NCBI RefSeq assembly: GCF_022829295.1
Contig: NZ_JAKSYH010000057.1
Location: 124,001 to 188,000 of the forward strand
Length of the DNA: 64,000 bases
Direction of reading: 5' to 3'
From: Methylobacterium sp. J-088
Lineage (GTDB): Bacteria; Pseudomonadota; Alphaproteobacteria; Rhizobiales; Beijerinckiaceae
Positions 39,147 through 47,700 of this stretch are shown here, piece after piece. Position 1 is the first letter of the stretch, and each line of letters begins with the position of its first letter. Below the pieces are notes generated by a model. That model was not told the DNA's origin, did not search any database, and saw nothing but the letters and a program-made list of their open reading frames with translations. Made by a program: the position numbers and the translations under genes.

Positions 39147-41711
39147 TCAGTACTTGCGGATGATCGGCTCCGGCGCCATCGGTACAGGATCGGCACCGAA
39201 CCGGTAGGTCAGACCCGCGTAGACCGAGAGCGGCTGGGCCAGGGTCGTGGTCCGCGGGTCGTTGATCGACAGGTTGCCGGCGATCGCTCCGGGCTCGGCG
39301 AAGGTGCCGAACGTCGCGTACCGGTTGTTGGTCAGGTTGGTGATCAACCCGAAGATCTCCAGGTTCTTGGTGACCTGATACTTCGTCGTCAGGTTCATCA
39401 CATAGTAGGCTGGCAGCTTGCGGTTGAGGTTCGACTCGTCGCCGCGGAAATAGGACGACGAGAAGGCCGAGACGTTGAGGCCGAAGCGCCAGTTCGGCGT
39501 GATGTTGTACTCGAACCCGGCCTTGATCTGATGATCCGGGATCAGGGGCACCTTGTTGCCCTTGCGCACGTTGATCGCCCCGTCATCGGAGAACGGGTTG
39601 TTCGGCGAGGACAGCGTCTGGTTGAACTGGAAGGTGGCGTCGATCAGTGCGTAGTTGGCGTAAACCAGTAGGTCGGGGGTCACCACGTATTCGGCGCTGA
39701 CCTCGATGCCTTGCCGCCGGGTCGACGGCACGTTCACGAAGTAGGCCCGCGCGGCGTTGCCCGCGACGGCGACCTGGATGATGTCGTTGGTCAGGTCGGT
39801 GCGGAACACACCGGCCTTGTAGGTCAGGGCGCCGCCCGAGAGGAAGCTCGGAATCACGCCGCGGAAGCCGACTTCGTAGGTTTGGCCGGTGACCTGCTTG
39901 AGCGGCGGGTCGGCCACCAGCGAGTTCGGCAACAGGCACGGTCGATCGGGATTGGCGCAGGCGAGTTCGAGCGGTGTCGGCGCCCGGTTCGATTCCGAGT
40001 AGCTGCCGTAGAGATTGAGCGCCGGGTCGAACTGGTAGGTCAGGCCCGCCAGCGGGTTGACCTTGGTGAACTCATGCGTGCCCGTGACATCCGGCGAGAA
40101 GCCGGTTTGATCGACCGAGCGGATATGCGCGTAGTTGAGCCGGAAGCCTGCGGTGAGCGAGAGCCGGTCGGTCAGGTCGAGCGTGTCGGTGGCGTAGAGG
40201 CCGAGATACAGGTTCGAGCCCTGCACCGAGCTGGGGGCGATGCCGAGTGCGCCGGCCGTCCGGATGTAAGGCGTGCCGAGCCCCGGGATTGTGCCGTAAT
40301 ACGGGTTGTTCGGGTCGGTCGTGATCGAGAGATTCGGGTTGATCACCCCGAGGGTGCTCGACGACTTGAACGAGTAGTCGGCCGCGTCGACGCTGCCGCC
40401 GATGACGAAGGTGTTCGGCAGGCCGAAGATCCGGTCGCGATTGGCCGCCTGCAGCGAGCCGCCATAGCCCTGCGATTCCGTCTGCGTGGTGTCGATCGTC
40501 CCGTAGGGGATGCGCGCGCGGTACGGGATCCGCTGGTTCTGCTGGCCCAGCAGCAGAAACTGGTTGCGGAACGCGTTCTGCGACTGGCCGGCGGAGGGGC
40601 TGAAGCCGTCATCCTGGTAGCAGAGTGAGCCGCGGAAGCTCGACCGCGAGCTGCATTGCTCGAAATTGCCGTCGTTGCCGTCGACGTAACGATCGCTGAA
40701 ACGGCGGAAGTAGGCGTTTCCGGCGAGATCCCAGGTCGGCGAGATGTCGACCCGGCCGGTGAGCTGCAGCGAGCCGACCTGCGTGGTCTGCGTCTGGGGG
40801 TAGGTGAAGATCGCCCGCGGATCGACATGGGTGAAGTCCACCGGGGTCGCGGCCGCCGCGCCGTAGAAGCTGCGGGCGGCGAGCCCGATCAGGTGGAACT
40901 CCGAATCCTGCGAGCGATAGCCCAGATCCGCGTAGAGCCGCCCGATCGTGCTCGGGTTCTCGTAGCGCCAGCCGCGGTCGTTCAAGCCGTCGCCGGTGAA
41001 GTAGAAGCTCCAGTTGTCCGACACCTTGCCGTATTGCAGGTAACCGGCGGTGCGGGCGTCCGAGCCGCCCCAGGCCGAGATCTCGGTGCCCTGCCAGGTG
41101 AAGCCGTTCTTCATCTGGATGTTGACCGCGCCGCCGATGGCGTTGAGGCCGAAAACCGGGTTGCCGGTGACCACGTCGATGCGCTGGATCGCCTGCGGCG
41201 GGATCAAGCCGAAGTTGACGGTGTCGCCGAAGGCCTCGTTGATGCGGATGCCGTTCTGGTAGACGGCGAGCCCCTGCGGCACGCCCTGTACGGGGGAGGC
41301 GGTGAAGCCGCGGTAGTTGAGGTCAGCGCGGTTGCCGTTGCCCTGCGAGTCATTGAGGTTCACGCCGGGCGTCGCCCGGGCGAAGGTGGCGAGGATGTTG
41401 TCGGTGCCGCGGTCGACGTCGATCTGGCGGGGCGTTACCGATTGAACCGTGCTGGGGATCTTGTTGAGCGGTTGCTCGGAGCCGCGCAGGCGGATCGGGC
41501 CGGCGGGCGCGGTCGGCACGATCTGGCCCAGTGTGTCGAGGTTCTGAGCGCCGCTCGAATTGCCGCCGCCCGCCCCGACCGGTGATGTCGAGACGACGCT
41601 GATCTCGCCGAGGGTTACCGATTGCTGAGCCTGTACTGCACCCGGGGCGACCGATAGCGCCAATACTGAGGCAGACGCGAGCAAGCCGCTCCGAAGCGCC
41701 CGACGTGACAT
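39147..41711 (-). CDS. lutH: TonB-dependent outer-membrane receptor (LutH-like)
   Basis: An 854-residue receptor with signal peptide (RSGLLASASVLALSVAPGAVQAQ). Plug domain: STVQSVTPRQIDVDRGTDN, GVNLNDSQGNGNRADLNYRGF, GVPQGLAVYQNGIRINEAFGD and PVFGLNAIGGAVNIQMKNGF. The remainder is a 22-strand barrel ending near YAGLTYRF, with a short C-terminal tail. TonB receptors at this position of the PQQ/lanthanide ABC locus import lanthanide-chelator complexes in Methylobacterium. The receptor call is secure; lanthanide specificity is inferred from neighbours. A 256-base gap separates it from the upstream gene, so it may have its own promoter. ATG 41711 follows GGGGAAA. Confidence 0.85.
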   Translation of the reverse strand: MSRRALRSGLLASASVLALSVAPGAVQAQQSVTLGEISVVSTSPVGAGGGNSSGAQNLDTLGQIVPTAPAGPIRLRGSEQPLNKIPSTVQSVTPRQIDVDRGTDNILATFARATPGVNLNDSQGNGNRADLNYRGFTASPVQGVPQGLAVYQNGIRINEAFGDTVNFGLIPPQAIQRIDVVTGNPVFGLNAIGGAVNIQMKNGFTWQGTEISAWGGSDARTAGYLQYGKVSDNWSFYFTGDGLNDRGWRYENPSTIGRLYADLGYRSQDSEFHLIGLAARSFYGAAAATPVDFTHVDPRAIFTYPQTQTTQVGSLQLTGRVDISPTWDLAGNAYFRRFSDRYVDGNDGNFEQCSSRSSFRGSLCYQDDGFSPSAGQSQNAFRNQFLLLGQQNQRIPYRARIPYGTIDTTQTESQGYGGSLQAANRDRIFGLPNTFVIGGSVDAADYSFKSSSTLGVINPNLSITTDPNNPYYGTIPGLGTPYIRTAGALGIAPSSVQGSNLYLGLYATDTLDLTDRLSLTAGFRLNYAHIRSVDQTGFSPDVTGTHEFTKVNPLAGLTYQFDPALNLYGSYSESNRAPTPLELACANPDRPCLLPNSLVADPPLKQVTGQTYEVGFRGVIPSFLSGGALTYKAGVFRTDLTNDIIQVAVAGNAARAYFVNVPSTRRQGIEVSAEYVVTPDLLVYANYALIDATFQFNQTLSSPNNPFSDDGAINVRKGNKVPLIPDHQIKAGFEYNITPNWRFGLNVSAFSSSYFRGDESNLNRKLPAYYVMNLTTKYQVTKNLEIFGLITNLTNNRYATFGTFAEPGAIAGNLSINDPRTTTLAQPLSVYAGLTYRFGADPVPMAPEPIIRKY

Positions 41712-41967
41712 TGCATTTCCCCTGCCTTGAGACCAGCGTCCGGTTGTCCCGGGCTTGGCAATACTCATGGCGGGTCGATCGGACGTTCACAATCGGACCT
41801 GATGGTCCGCGACCACTTTTCGGATCCATTTTGGCGCCGGGATCGCGGAACGCCCCGGCCCGTGGCGGTGTCGCAACACTTTTTCGTGGTTTTTCAGCGA
41901 CTTACGGACAATTTGGCAAGCTTGGCCGGGATCATTCGGCAAAGCCACCGAGCGTCTGATCAACCCG
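41712..41967 (-). promoter_or_regulatory. leader/promoter region of the TonB receptor gene
   Basis: The only large gap within the minus-strand lut-type run. It contains an inverted repeat, CGGACC-TGAT-GGTCCG (41794-41809), about 85 bases upstream of the receptor start. No clear -35/-10 pair or known operator was recognised. Confidence 0.35.
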
Positions 41968-42621
41968 TCAAAGCTTCGCCTGAATCATCCGGGCAATCTC
42001 ACCCAATCGCTGCTCAAGCAACTGCGGCACCTCGCAGACGTAGGTGAGCGACTGACTGCGCTCCTGGAAGATGCGGCGGTCCCAAGCGAACTTCGTCTCG
42101 AGATCCGATTGATCCTTAGGCAGTTCGGTGGCGTCCGTCGCGCTTGGCGCATCCTTGGTCTGGCTGATCTTATCGGCCTCGTCGCGAATCCGCTCGGCCA
42201 TCCGGCGCTGGCCCTGGGCATAGCGTGCGATCCCGCCCACGACCTTGTCGCGCTCGCCGTTGAGCACCTCGAAGACGCCCGCGTAGACCCGGGTCAGGGC
42301 CTTGTCCTTAGCATCCTTGTCGGCGCCGAACGTGTTGGCGAAGTCATCCAGAAGCGGACCGACCTGCGACAGCTCGGTGCGGCGCGAGGCGATCTTCTGC
42401 GCCAGCACGGCGGCGTTGTTGTCGCTTCCCCAATCGCCGGCCGCCGCGATATCAGGCCCGGTCCAGAACTGGCCGGGGCTGAGCGAGGAAACCTTGCGCT
42501 GGACACAGGGCCAATCCGGATCGGTCTTGGGCTGGGCCAGCGCCGATCCGGTAAAGAGGGACAGCCCGAGGGCGGTGCCCAGAAGACGGCAGGCGATACG
42601 GTTCATCGAAACGGGCTCCAT
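41968..42621 (-). CDS. lutG: exported protein of the lut-type operon (LutG-like)
   Basis: The 217-residue exported protein has signal ACRLLGTALGLSLFTGSALAQ. The mature part starts PKTDPDWPCVQRKVSSLSPGQFWTGPD, a sequence resembling the start of exported proteins that accompany PQQ-linked ABC transporters, then is helical with paired cysteines (PWPC-type and LTYVCEVP). Function unknown; position between the ABC permease and the TonB receptor suggests periplasmic handover of the metal or chelator. The ATG at 42621 overlaps the permease TGA (TGATG), suggesting translational coupling; an in-frame ATG at 42606 is the alternative. Symbol assigned by position. Confidence 0.7.
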   Translation of the reverse strand: MEPVSMNRIACRLLGTALGLSLFTGSALAQPKTDPDWPCVQRKVSSLSPGQFWTGPDIAAAGDWGSDNNAAVLAQKIASRRTELSQVGPLLDDFANTFGADKDAKDKALTRVYAGVFEVLNGERDKVVGGIARYAQGQRRMAERIRDEADKISQTKDAPSATDATELPKDQSDLETKFAWDRRIFQERSQSLTYVCEVPQLLEQRLGEIARMIQAKL

Positions 42622-43514
42622 CAGGGGGTCTCGCCAGCCGGGCCGCCGCGCCGGGCCATGATGCCGCGGCCGGGGTCGTAGGCGACCACCGCCATGCCGA
42701 AAAACGCGAGCGTCACGCCCACAACGACGGCGCAGGCGACAGGTTCGAACTGGACGTAGAGAGCGAAACGAACGAGCTGGACCGCGTGGCTGAACGGGTT
42801 CAGCTCGCAGATCCAGTAGAGGGTCTCGGAGGATTCCCGGATCCGCCACAGGGGGTAGAGGGCCGAGGAGGCGAAAAACATCGGGAAGATCACGAAGTTC
42901 ATCACGCTGGCGAAGTTCTCGAGCTGGCGCACCAGCGAGGACAGGAATAGGCCGATCGCCCCGAGCATCAGCCCCGAGGCCAGGAAGGCTGGAAGCGCTG
43001 TCAGGTAGCCGAGCGGCGGGATGTCGGTCTCCCAGAAATAGGCCACCGCCAGGAACGCATAGGCCTGCACGACCGAGACGGCGACGCCAGCGATCAGCTT
43101 GGCGAGCAGCAGCAGCCAGCGCGGATAGGGCGAGGTCAGCAGCACCTTCATGGAGCCGACCTCGCGGTCGTAGACCATCGAGAGCGACGATTGCATGCCG
43201 TTGAACAGCTGGATCATCACAGCGAGGCCTGGCACCACGTAGACTTCGTAGAGCACGTAGGTCTGGTAGGGCGGCTCGATCGAGACGCCGAGCGTATTGC
43301 GGAAGCCCGCCGCGAAGATGAACAGCCACACGAGCGGCCGGACCAGCGCCGAGAAGAACCGTTCCTTCTGATTGAAGAAGCGCAGCAGTTCCCGGCGGAC
43401 GATGCCGCCGAGGCAAATCAGGTAGCCGATCGAATCGAGGCGGCCGATCCGGGCCGGCACGGCGCGGGCGGTCGTCGGCGCGACCGGCGTTGAGACGTGC
43501 GTCGGCGCCGTCAT
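42621..43514 (-). CDS. lutF: ABC-2 type permease (LutF-like)
   Basis: A 297-residue membrane protein with six segments: LVWLFIFAAGFRNTLG, VVPGLAVMIQLFNGMQSSLSM, LLLAKLIAGVAVSVVQAYAFL, FLASGLMLGAIGLFL, NFVIFPMFFASSALYPLW and VACAVVVGVTLAFFGM. Short conserved stretches (GGIVRRELLRFFNQKERFFSALVRPLVW) resemble the PQQ-dependent-alcohol-oxidation ABC permease family. With the ATPase encoded 43 bases upstream it forms a complete ABC-2 transporter. In M. extorquens the equivalent transporter is tied to lanthanide transport into the cytoplasm; here that is by analogy. Confidence 0.82.
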   Translation of the reverse strand: MTAPTHVSTPVAPTTARAVPARIGRLDSIGYLICLGGIVRRELLRFFNQKERFFSALVRPLVWLFIFAAGFRNTLGVSIEPPYQTYVLYEVYVVPGLAVMIQLFNGMQSSLSMVYDREVGSMKVLLTSPYPRWLLLLAKLIAGVAVSVVQAYAFLAVAYFWETDIPPLGYLTALPAFLASGLMLGAIGLFLSSLVRQLENFASVMNFVIFPMFFASSALYPLWRIRESSETLYWICELNPFSHAVQLVRFALYVQFEPVACAVVVGVTLAFFGMAVVAYDPGRGIMARRGGPAGETP

Positions 43515-43557
43515 GAATGCCGTCCTCTATCCTGCGGCACGTCGCCCATCTGCATCC

Positions 43558-44301
43558 TCACGCCGCCACCCTCCCAGGCTCCGCCACGATGCGGCGGAAC
43601 GCGTCGGCGAGTCCTTCCCCGGGGGCGCCGATATCGCCGGCCCGGCCCCGGGCGACGATCCGGCCGCGATGGAGAACGATCGCGTCGTCCTCGGGCGAGA
43701 TCTCCTCGAAGATATGGGTCGCCCAAAGGACCGAGAGGCCCTCCTCGCGCACCAGAGCCCGCACGATCGCGACGATGTCGGCACGCGATTCGAGATCGAG
43801 GCCGACTGTCGGCTCGTCGAGCAGCAACAGGTCCGGCCGGTGGATCAGCGAGCGGGCGATCTCGATGCGGCGCGACTGCCCGCCCGAGAGTGTCCGAACC
43901 TTGTCGTGCCGCCGGTCGGCGAGCCCGACCCGATCGAGGAGCACGCCGACCCGCTCCTTCCCGGCGCTGCGGGCGATGCCGTGCAGGCTCGCATGGTAGA
44001 GGAGGTTCTGTTCGACGGTCAGATCGGTATCGAGGGTGCGCGCCTGGAACACCACGCCGAGCCGCGCGAGCGCCCGGGAGGGTTCCCGGTCGAGCGCGTG
44101 GCCGAAGATCGAGACCCGCCCGGTCTGATTGTTGTAGAGGCGGGTAATCACCGAGAACAGCGTGGTCTTGCCCGCGCCGTTCGGCCCGAGCAGGGCCGCG
44201 AAGCGCCCGTGCCCCACGTCGAGCGATACGTCGTCCAGGGCCGCCCGGGTGCCGAAGCGGTGGCCGACCTGCTCGACCCGAAGGGCCGCCTCAGTACTCA
44301 T
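43558..44301 (-). CDS. lutE: ABC transporter ATP-binding protein (LutE-like)
   Basis: A 247-residue ATPase with all motifs: Walker A GPNGAGKTT, Q-loop FQARTLDTDLTVEQNLLYH, signature LSGGQSRR, Walker B LLLLDEPTVGLD and the switch His in WATHIFEE. These closely match the ABC ATPases in PQQ-linked alcohol oxidation/lanthanide loci. ATG 44301 overlaps the upstream TGA in ATGA, so translation is probably coupled. It energises the permease encoded next. Confidence 0.88.
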   Translation of the reverse strand: MSTEAALRVEQVGHRFGTRAALDDVSLDVGHGRFAALLGPNGAGKTTLFSVITRLYNNQTGRVSIFGHALDREPSRALARLGVVFQARTLDTDLTVEQNLLYHASLHGIARSAGKERVGVLLDRVGLADRRHDKVRTLSGGQSRRIEIARSLIHRPDLLLLDEPTVGLDLESRADIVAIVRALVREEGLSVLWATHIFEEISPEDDAIVLHRGRIVARGRAGDIGAPGEGLADAFRRIVAEPGRVAA

Positions 44302-44540
44302 CGGCCGAGCACCTTCCGGGAGTCGGCGACGGCGTCGAGGCACTCGTCAAATTCGCCCTCCTTCTGCTCCCGCTCGGCGACGCGCAGCGCCTTGCGGAGC
44401 TTGGGCAATGCGGCTTCGGGCGGGTTCAGTGCCAGGGCGTCGCGGATCATCGTGATGCCTTCGGCGCAGGCCGCGGCATCGTCGGCGGCGAACGCGGGCC
44501 CGGCGAGGATCAGGGTCGAGGCAAGCAGCATCGCACGCAT
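44298..44540 (-). CDS. small exported helical two-cysteine protein in the lut-type operon
   Basis: An 80-residue product with signal MRAMLLASTLILAGPAFA. The mature protein is about 60 residues: AACAEGITMIRDALAL, LPKLRKALRVAEREQKE and EFDECLDAVADSRKVLG, that is two or three helices with a cysteine in the first and last. This looks like a disulfide-stapled helical bundle. Its start overlaps the previous gene stop (TGATG) and its stop overlaps the ATPase start (ATGA), so it is fully embedded in the operon. The C-terminal helix resembles that of the protein at 38599-38952. Unknown function; a periplasmic carrier is possible. Corresponds in position to lutC or lutD. Confidence 0.75.
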   Translation of the reverse strand: MRAMLLASTLILAGPAFAADDAAACAEGITMIRDALALNPPEAALPKLRKALRVAEREQKEGEFDECLDAVADSRKVLGR

Positions 44541-44971
44541 CACTTCACCGTCAACGTGCCGGTCATGCCCTTCGACTCGAGACCGTGCGCCGCCCAGGTG
44601 TAAGTGCCCGGCTTGATCGCTACGAACTCGATGGCGATCTCACCCGGATCGTCGAATTCCAAGTGGTCGGGCGGGCCACCGCCGTGGATCTCCTTATGCT
44701 CGATCACGATCTGGTTGAACCAAATGAACCGGAAGAATTCGGGCGCATAGAACTTGTATTCCTGATGCCCCTTGGCGACGATCCGCAGCCGGTAGGCCTT
44801 GCCCGATTCGAGGGTGATGTCCTTGTTCTCGACGACGAAGTCATTGCCCTGATCGTCGCCGAGGACGAGATCGGGCAGGTTCTCCCGCTTCTTGGTCAGA
44901 TCCAGCGCCAGGGCCGGACCGGCCGCGAGCAGCCCGGCGCTGGCGAGAGCCGCCAATCGAAACATCCGCAT
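44540..44971 (-). CDS. cupredoxin-like periplasmic protein without copper-site cysteine
   Basis: A 143-residue exported protein (signal RLAALASAGLLAAGPALA). The fold order, with ITLESGKAYRLRIVAKGHQEYKF, EIAIEFVAIKPGTYTWAAHGLESKGMTGTLTV, resembles the cupredoxin-like domain. Blue-copper proteins need His-Cys-His(-Met); here no cysteine exists in the mature protein, although several His and a Met (AAHGLESKGM) remain, together with an acidic patch (PDHLEFDDPGE). It may bind copper differently, bind another metal or serve structurally. It sits second after the beta-propeller, before the small helical protein. ATG 44971 chosen. Confidence 0.7.
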   Translation of the reverse strand: MRMFRLAALASAGLLAAGPALALDLTKKRENLPDLVLGDDQGNDFVVENKDITLESGKAYRLRIVAKGHQEYKFYAPEFFRFIWFNQIVIEHKEIHGGGPPDHLEFDDPGEIAIEFVAIKPGTYTWAAHGLESKGMTGTLTVK

Positions 44972-45132
44972 CGTGTCGCTTCCCACCCTCTTGCAGAGCC
45001 GTGCCCGATTCCGTTGCAATCGTGCGCGGCTCTAAGCCCTTGTTGTGACGCGGTCTCCTGCGCCGAACCGGTGTCCATTTCCGCGGAGAGCGCTTTAGCC
45101 GGTCGAGCGGTCTCGATTGCTGTGGCCCCGGA

Positions 45133-46116
45133 TCAGTTCGGCGAGATCGCCACGCCCCACGGCAGCAGGCCGACCGGGATGCTCTTGACCACCTTCTCGG
45201 AGGCCACGTCGATCACCGAGACATCGTTTGAGGTGCCGTTCGTGGTGAACAGCTGCTTCTGGTCCGGCGTGAAGGCGAGCTGCCAGACGCGCTGGCCCAC
45301 GGGCAGATACTTCTCGACCGTGTAGGTCTTGGCGTCGATCACCGCGACCCGGTTGGCGGGTCCGAGCGCCACGAAGGCCTTGGTCCCGTCCTTGGTGATC
45401 CGGATGCCGACGGGCTGGATCGCCTCGTCATTCACGCTCGGGATCTTGAAGGTGATTTTCTTGATCACCCGGCGCTGGGCTACGTCGATCACGCTGACCG
45501 TGCCGCCGACCTCGGCTGAGACCCACAGGAACTTCCCGTCGGCCGTGAACTCGGCGAAGCGCGGCCGCGCATCCACCAGCACGTTGTCGATGACCTGGAA
45601 GGTCTTCGTGTCGATGAAGTGGGCCATGTTGGTCGTCTCGGAGGTGTTGACCAGGATCTTCCCGTCCGGCGACAGGCCCATCCCCTCCGGCTCGACGCCG
45701 ACCGGCACCTCGGCCAGCACCTTGTTCTTCTCGATATCGATGATCGTGACCTGGCTGTCGTCCTCGTTGGCGACATAGAGCGGGTTGCCCGAGGCATCGA
45801 GGATGAACTGCTCCGGATCAGGCCCAGAGCGGAGCGAGCGGACCACCTTGCCGGTGCTGGTGTCGAGCACGTCGATCCGGTCGTCGTCGCTCGCGCAGAC
45901 GAACAGCTCCTTGCCATCCTTGGACACGGTCACGCCGCGGGGGCGCCGGCCGACCTTCCACGTGGCGGTCACTGCCATGGTGTTGGCGTCGATGACGCTA
46001 ACCGAGTTGCCCTTCTCGTTGGTGACATACGCGGTGAAGGCGGCGGCCGGCCCGCTTAGGGCGAACCAAGTACCGAGGGCGACAACGCTCAGTCCTGCCT
46101 CGATGCGGCGGCTCAT
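45133..46116 (-). CDS. YVTN-family beta-propeller of the PQQ/lanthanide ABC locus
   Basis: A 327-residue exported protein (signal SVVALGTWFALSGPAAAF). Seven or so repeats are visible, of the form YVTNEKGNSVSVIDANT, ELFVCASDDDRIDVLDTSTGKVV, PLYVANEDDSQVTIIDI, FLWVSAEVGGTVSVIDV, KAFVALGPANRVAVID and QLFTTNGTSNDVSVIDV. This is the PQQ-associated beta-propeller family that regularly accompanies these ABC transporters. It should be a soluble periplasmic protein, possibly a scaffold or metal/chelator-binding partner. RBS AGGGAA precedes ATG 46116. It is 161 bases upstream of the cupredoxin-like start. Confidence 0.85.
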   Translation of the reverse strand: MSRRIEAGLSVVALGTWFALSGPAAAFTAYVTNEKGNSVSVIDANTMAVTATWKVGRRPRGVTVSKDGKELFVCASDDDRIDVLDTSTGKVVRSLRSGPDPEQFILDASGNPLYVANEDDSQVTIIDIEKNKVLAEVPVGVEPEGMGLSPDGKILVNTSETTNMAHFIDTKTFQVIDNVLVDARPRFAEFTADGKFLWVSAEVGGTVSVIDVAQRRVIKKITFKIPSVNDEAIQPVGIRITKDGTKAFVALGPANRVAVIDAKTYTVEKYLPVGQRVWQLAFTPDQKQLFTTNGTSNDVSVIDVASEKVVKSIPVGLLPWGVAISPN

Positions 46117-46251
46117 GCCATTCCCTTCCCTTTTGTCGTCCCGGAGTCCCGTTCGGTCGCTCGACCCTGGGACATTCTCGCGGGCCAATAGTAGTGCGAT
46201 ATCCGCGCGTTGCGAGGGTCCGGGGCGCTCGTCAACGCCGCAGGCGCTCGG

Positions 46252-47487
46252 TCACTTGAACTTGCAGGTGGTCTCTGGAAGATCCACGCCCAGCGTATCA
46301 AGCGGCGTTCGCTGGTGCAGGAAACCCTGCTCGGGCGCCACCGAGACCAGCGCTTTCGGCTGCACCACGATGATCGCCTGCCGCAGCTGATGGTCCCAGG
46401 GGCGGAAGCTCAGCGGCACGCCCTTGTAGGCGGGCAGGGTGAACGCGGGCTCCGCGAGGTACGGCGCGATCACCGCCGGATCGTTCGTCTTTTTGGCGGT
46501 CACGGCCTCGCCCACCGTCCGCACCGCGGCCCAGACCTGATAGTCGAGCGGCCGCATCAGCCGCCCGGCGAGCCTGCGGAACCGATTTTGCGCCTGCGCG
46601 GCGCCCCAGGTTTCGAGGACCGGGGACCATGTGGTCGGAGTCAGGGCCTGCGTGCCGCCGACCGGCCGCGGGTCCACCGTCCGATAGGAGACGTAGTCGC
46701 CCCAATCGCCCTCTTCGTCGGCTACGATCGCCATGTCGTAGTCGAGGCCCCGGGTGAACACCATCGCCTCCGCACGGGTCGGGGTGTCGCCCCGTGCCTT
46801 GGCCAGAGGGCCAAAAGTCCAAGGTTTTTCCGCCGTGATCTTGAGGGCGAATTTTCGTGCCGAGTTGCGAACGGCGTCCGCGTAGGCCTTGTCGGCGTCG
46901 GTCGGGCCGACGATCAGAAAAACCTTCCGCCAGCGCATGACCGTTAGGTATTGCGCCAGGGCATCGGTGAACATCGCCCTAGACGGGAGGATGTGAAACA
47001 CGTTGGCCCGGCAATCGGCGCCGCGCAGCCGGTCGTCGGCGGCGCCGGCGTTGAGCACCACGGCGCCCGTGTCCTTCACCGCGTCGGACACCGCCAACAC
47101 CGCGTCGGCCGGCAGCGCCAGGACGAGGTAGCGGATGCCCTTCCCGACGAGGTCCTTGGCGGCGGCGACCGGATCCGGCTTGTCGTCCGTCAACGCCACA
47201 TCGTCGAGGACGTAGGTCTGCTTGGTGAAGCGGCCGGTCGTGTTGTTGTCCGCGATACCCATCTTGGCGCCGGCGAGCCCCTCGTCCTCGGGCGCTGCTT
47301 CCGCGTCGTAGGAGGACGGGGCGGGCTGAGGCCGGTAGATCAGACCGATATGGGTGTCGATGGACTCCGTCGCAGGCTGCTGCGCCCGGGCCGCGAACGG
47401 CATCATCGCCAGCAGGGTGAGGCCGGCCCGGAGCCAGCGCCGCCGTGCCGCCCGACCGACGCGTCTTTCGGCTGCAGGATTGTGCAT
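46252..47487 (-). CDS. lutA: periplasmic binding protein of the PQQ/lanthanide ABC locus (LutA-like)
   Basis: A 411-residue exported protein (signal LRAGLTLLAMMPFAARAQ). It has a type I periplasmic-binding fold like branched-chain amino-acid receptors: THIGLIYRPQPAPSSYDAEA at the start, KGIRYLVLALPADAVLAVSD, VVLNAGAADDRLRGADCRANVFHILPSRAMF, RWRKVFLIVGPTDADKAYADAV and DYQVWAAVRTVGEAVTAKK. This order matches the ABC binding proteins of PQQ-linked alcohol oxidation clusters. It is the first gene of the minus-strand run, with 213 bases to the divergent DUF2380 gene. ATG 47487 is preferred over GTG 47493. Confidence 0.82.
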   Translation of the reverse strand: MHNPAAERRVGRAARRRWLRAGLTLLAMMPFAARAQQPATESIDTHIGLIYRPQPAPSSYDAEAAPEDEGLAGAKMGIADNNTTGRFTKQTYVLDDVALTDDKPDPVAAAKDLVGKGIRYLVLALPADAVLAVSDAVKDTGAVVLNAGAADDRLRGADCRANVFHILPSRAMFTDALAQYLTVMRWRKVFLIVGPTDADKAYADAVRNSARKFALKITAEKPWTFGPLAKARGDTPTRAEAMVFTRGLDYDMAIVADEEGDWGDYVSYRTVDPRPVGGTQALTPTTWSPVLETWGAAQAQNRFRRLAGRLMRPLDYQVWAAVRTVGEAVTAKKTNDPAVIAPYLAEPAFTLPAYKGVPLSFRPWDHQLRQAIIVVQPKALVSVAPEQGFLHQRTPLDTLGVDLPETTCKFK

Positions 47488-47700
47488 AGGCACGGCCTCT
47501 ATCAGTTTCCATCCCCACCGCTCAATCGCGGCTCGCCGTTGCGCCGTTCACGTTCCCGACGACCGGATGACCGGTAGTGCGTAAGCCCCTCGTGGATCAG
47601 GCAGACGGGGAAGTACATTGCCAAAGTGTCCCGTCGCCCGACCTATGCTCCGAGAGAGGCCGTCCGAAGCGGCCGGATTGTCGAGAGGAACGCTTCGTCC
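47488..47700. promoter_or_regulatory. divergent control region of the lut-type and cofactor runs
   Basis: The 213 bases separate the first minus-strand gene from DUF2380 on plus. Seen: an inverted repeat ACCGG-ATGA-CCGGT (47562-47575) and a leader hairpin GGCCG-TCCGAAG-CGGCC (47658-47674) ahead of the DUF2380 ribosome binding site (GAGAGGAA). TTGCCA and TATGCT occur on plus but with 20 bases between them, too far for a normal promoter. Coordinate control of both directions is plausible but not shown. Confidence 0.45.
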
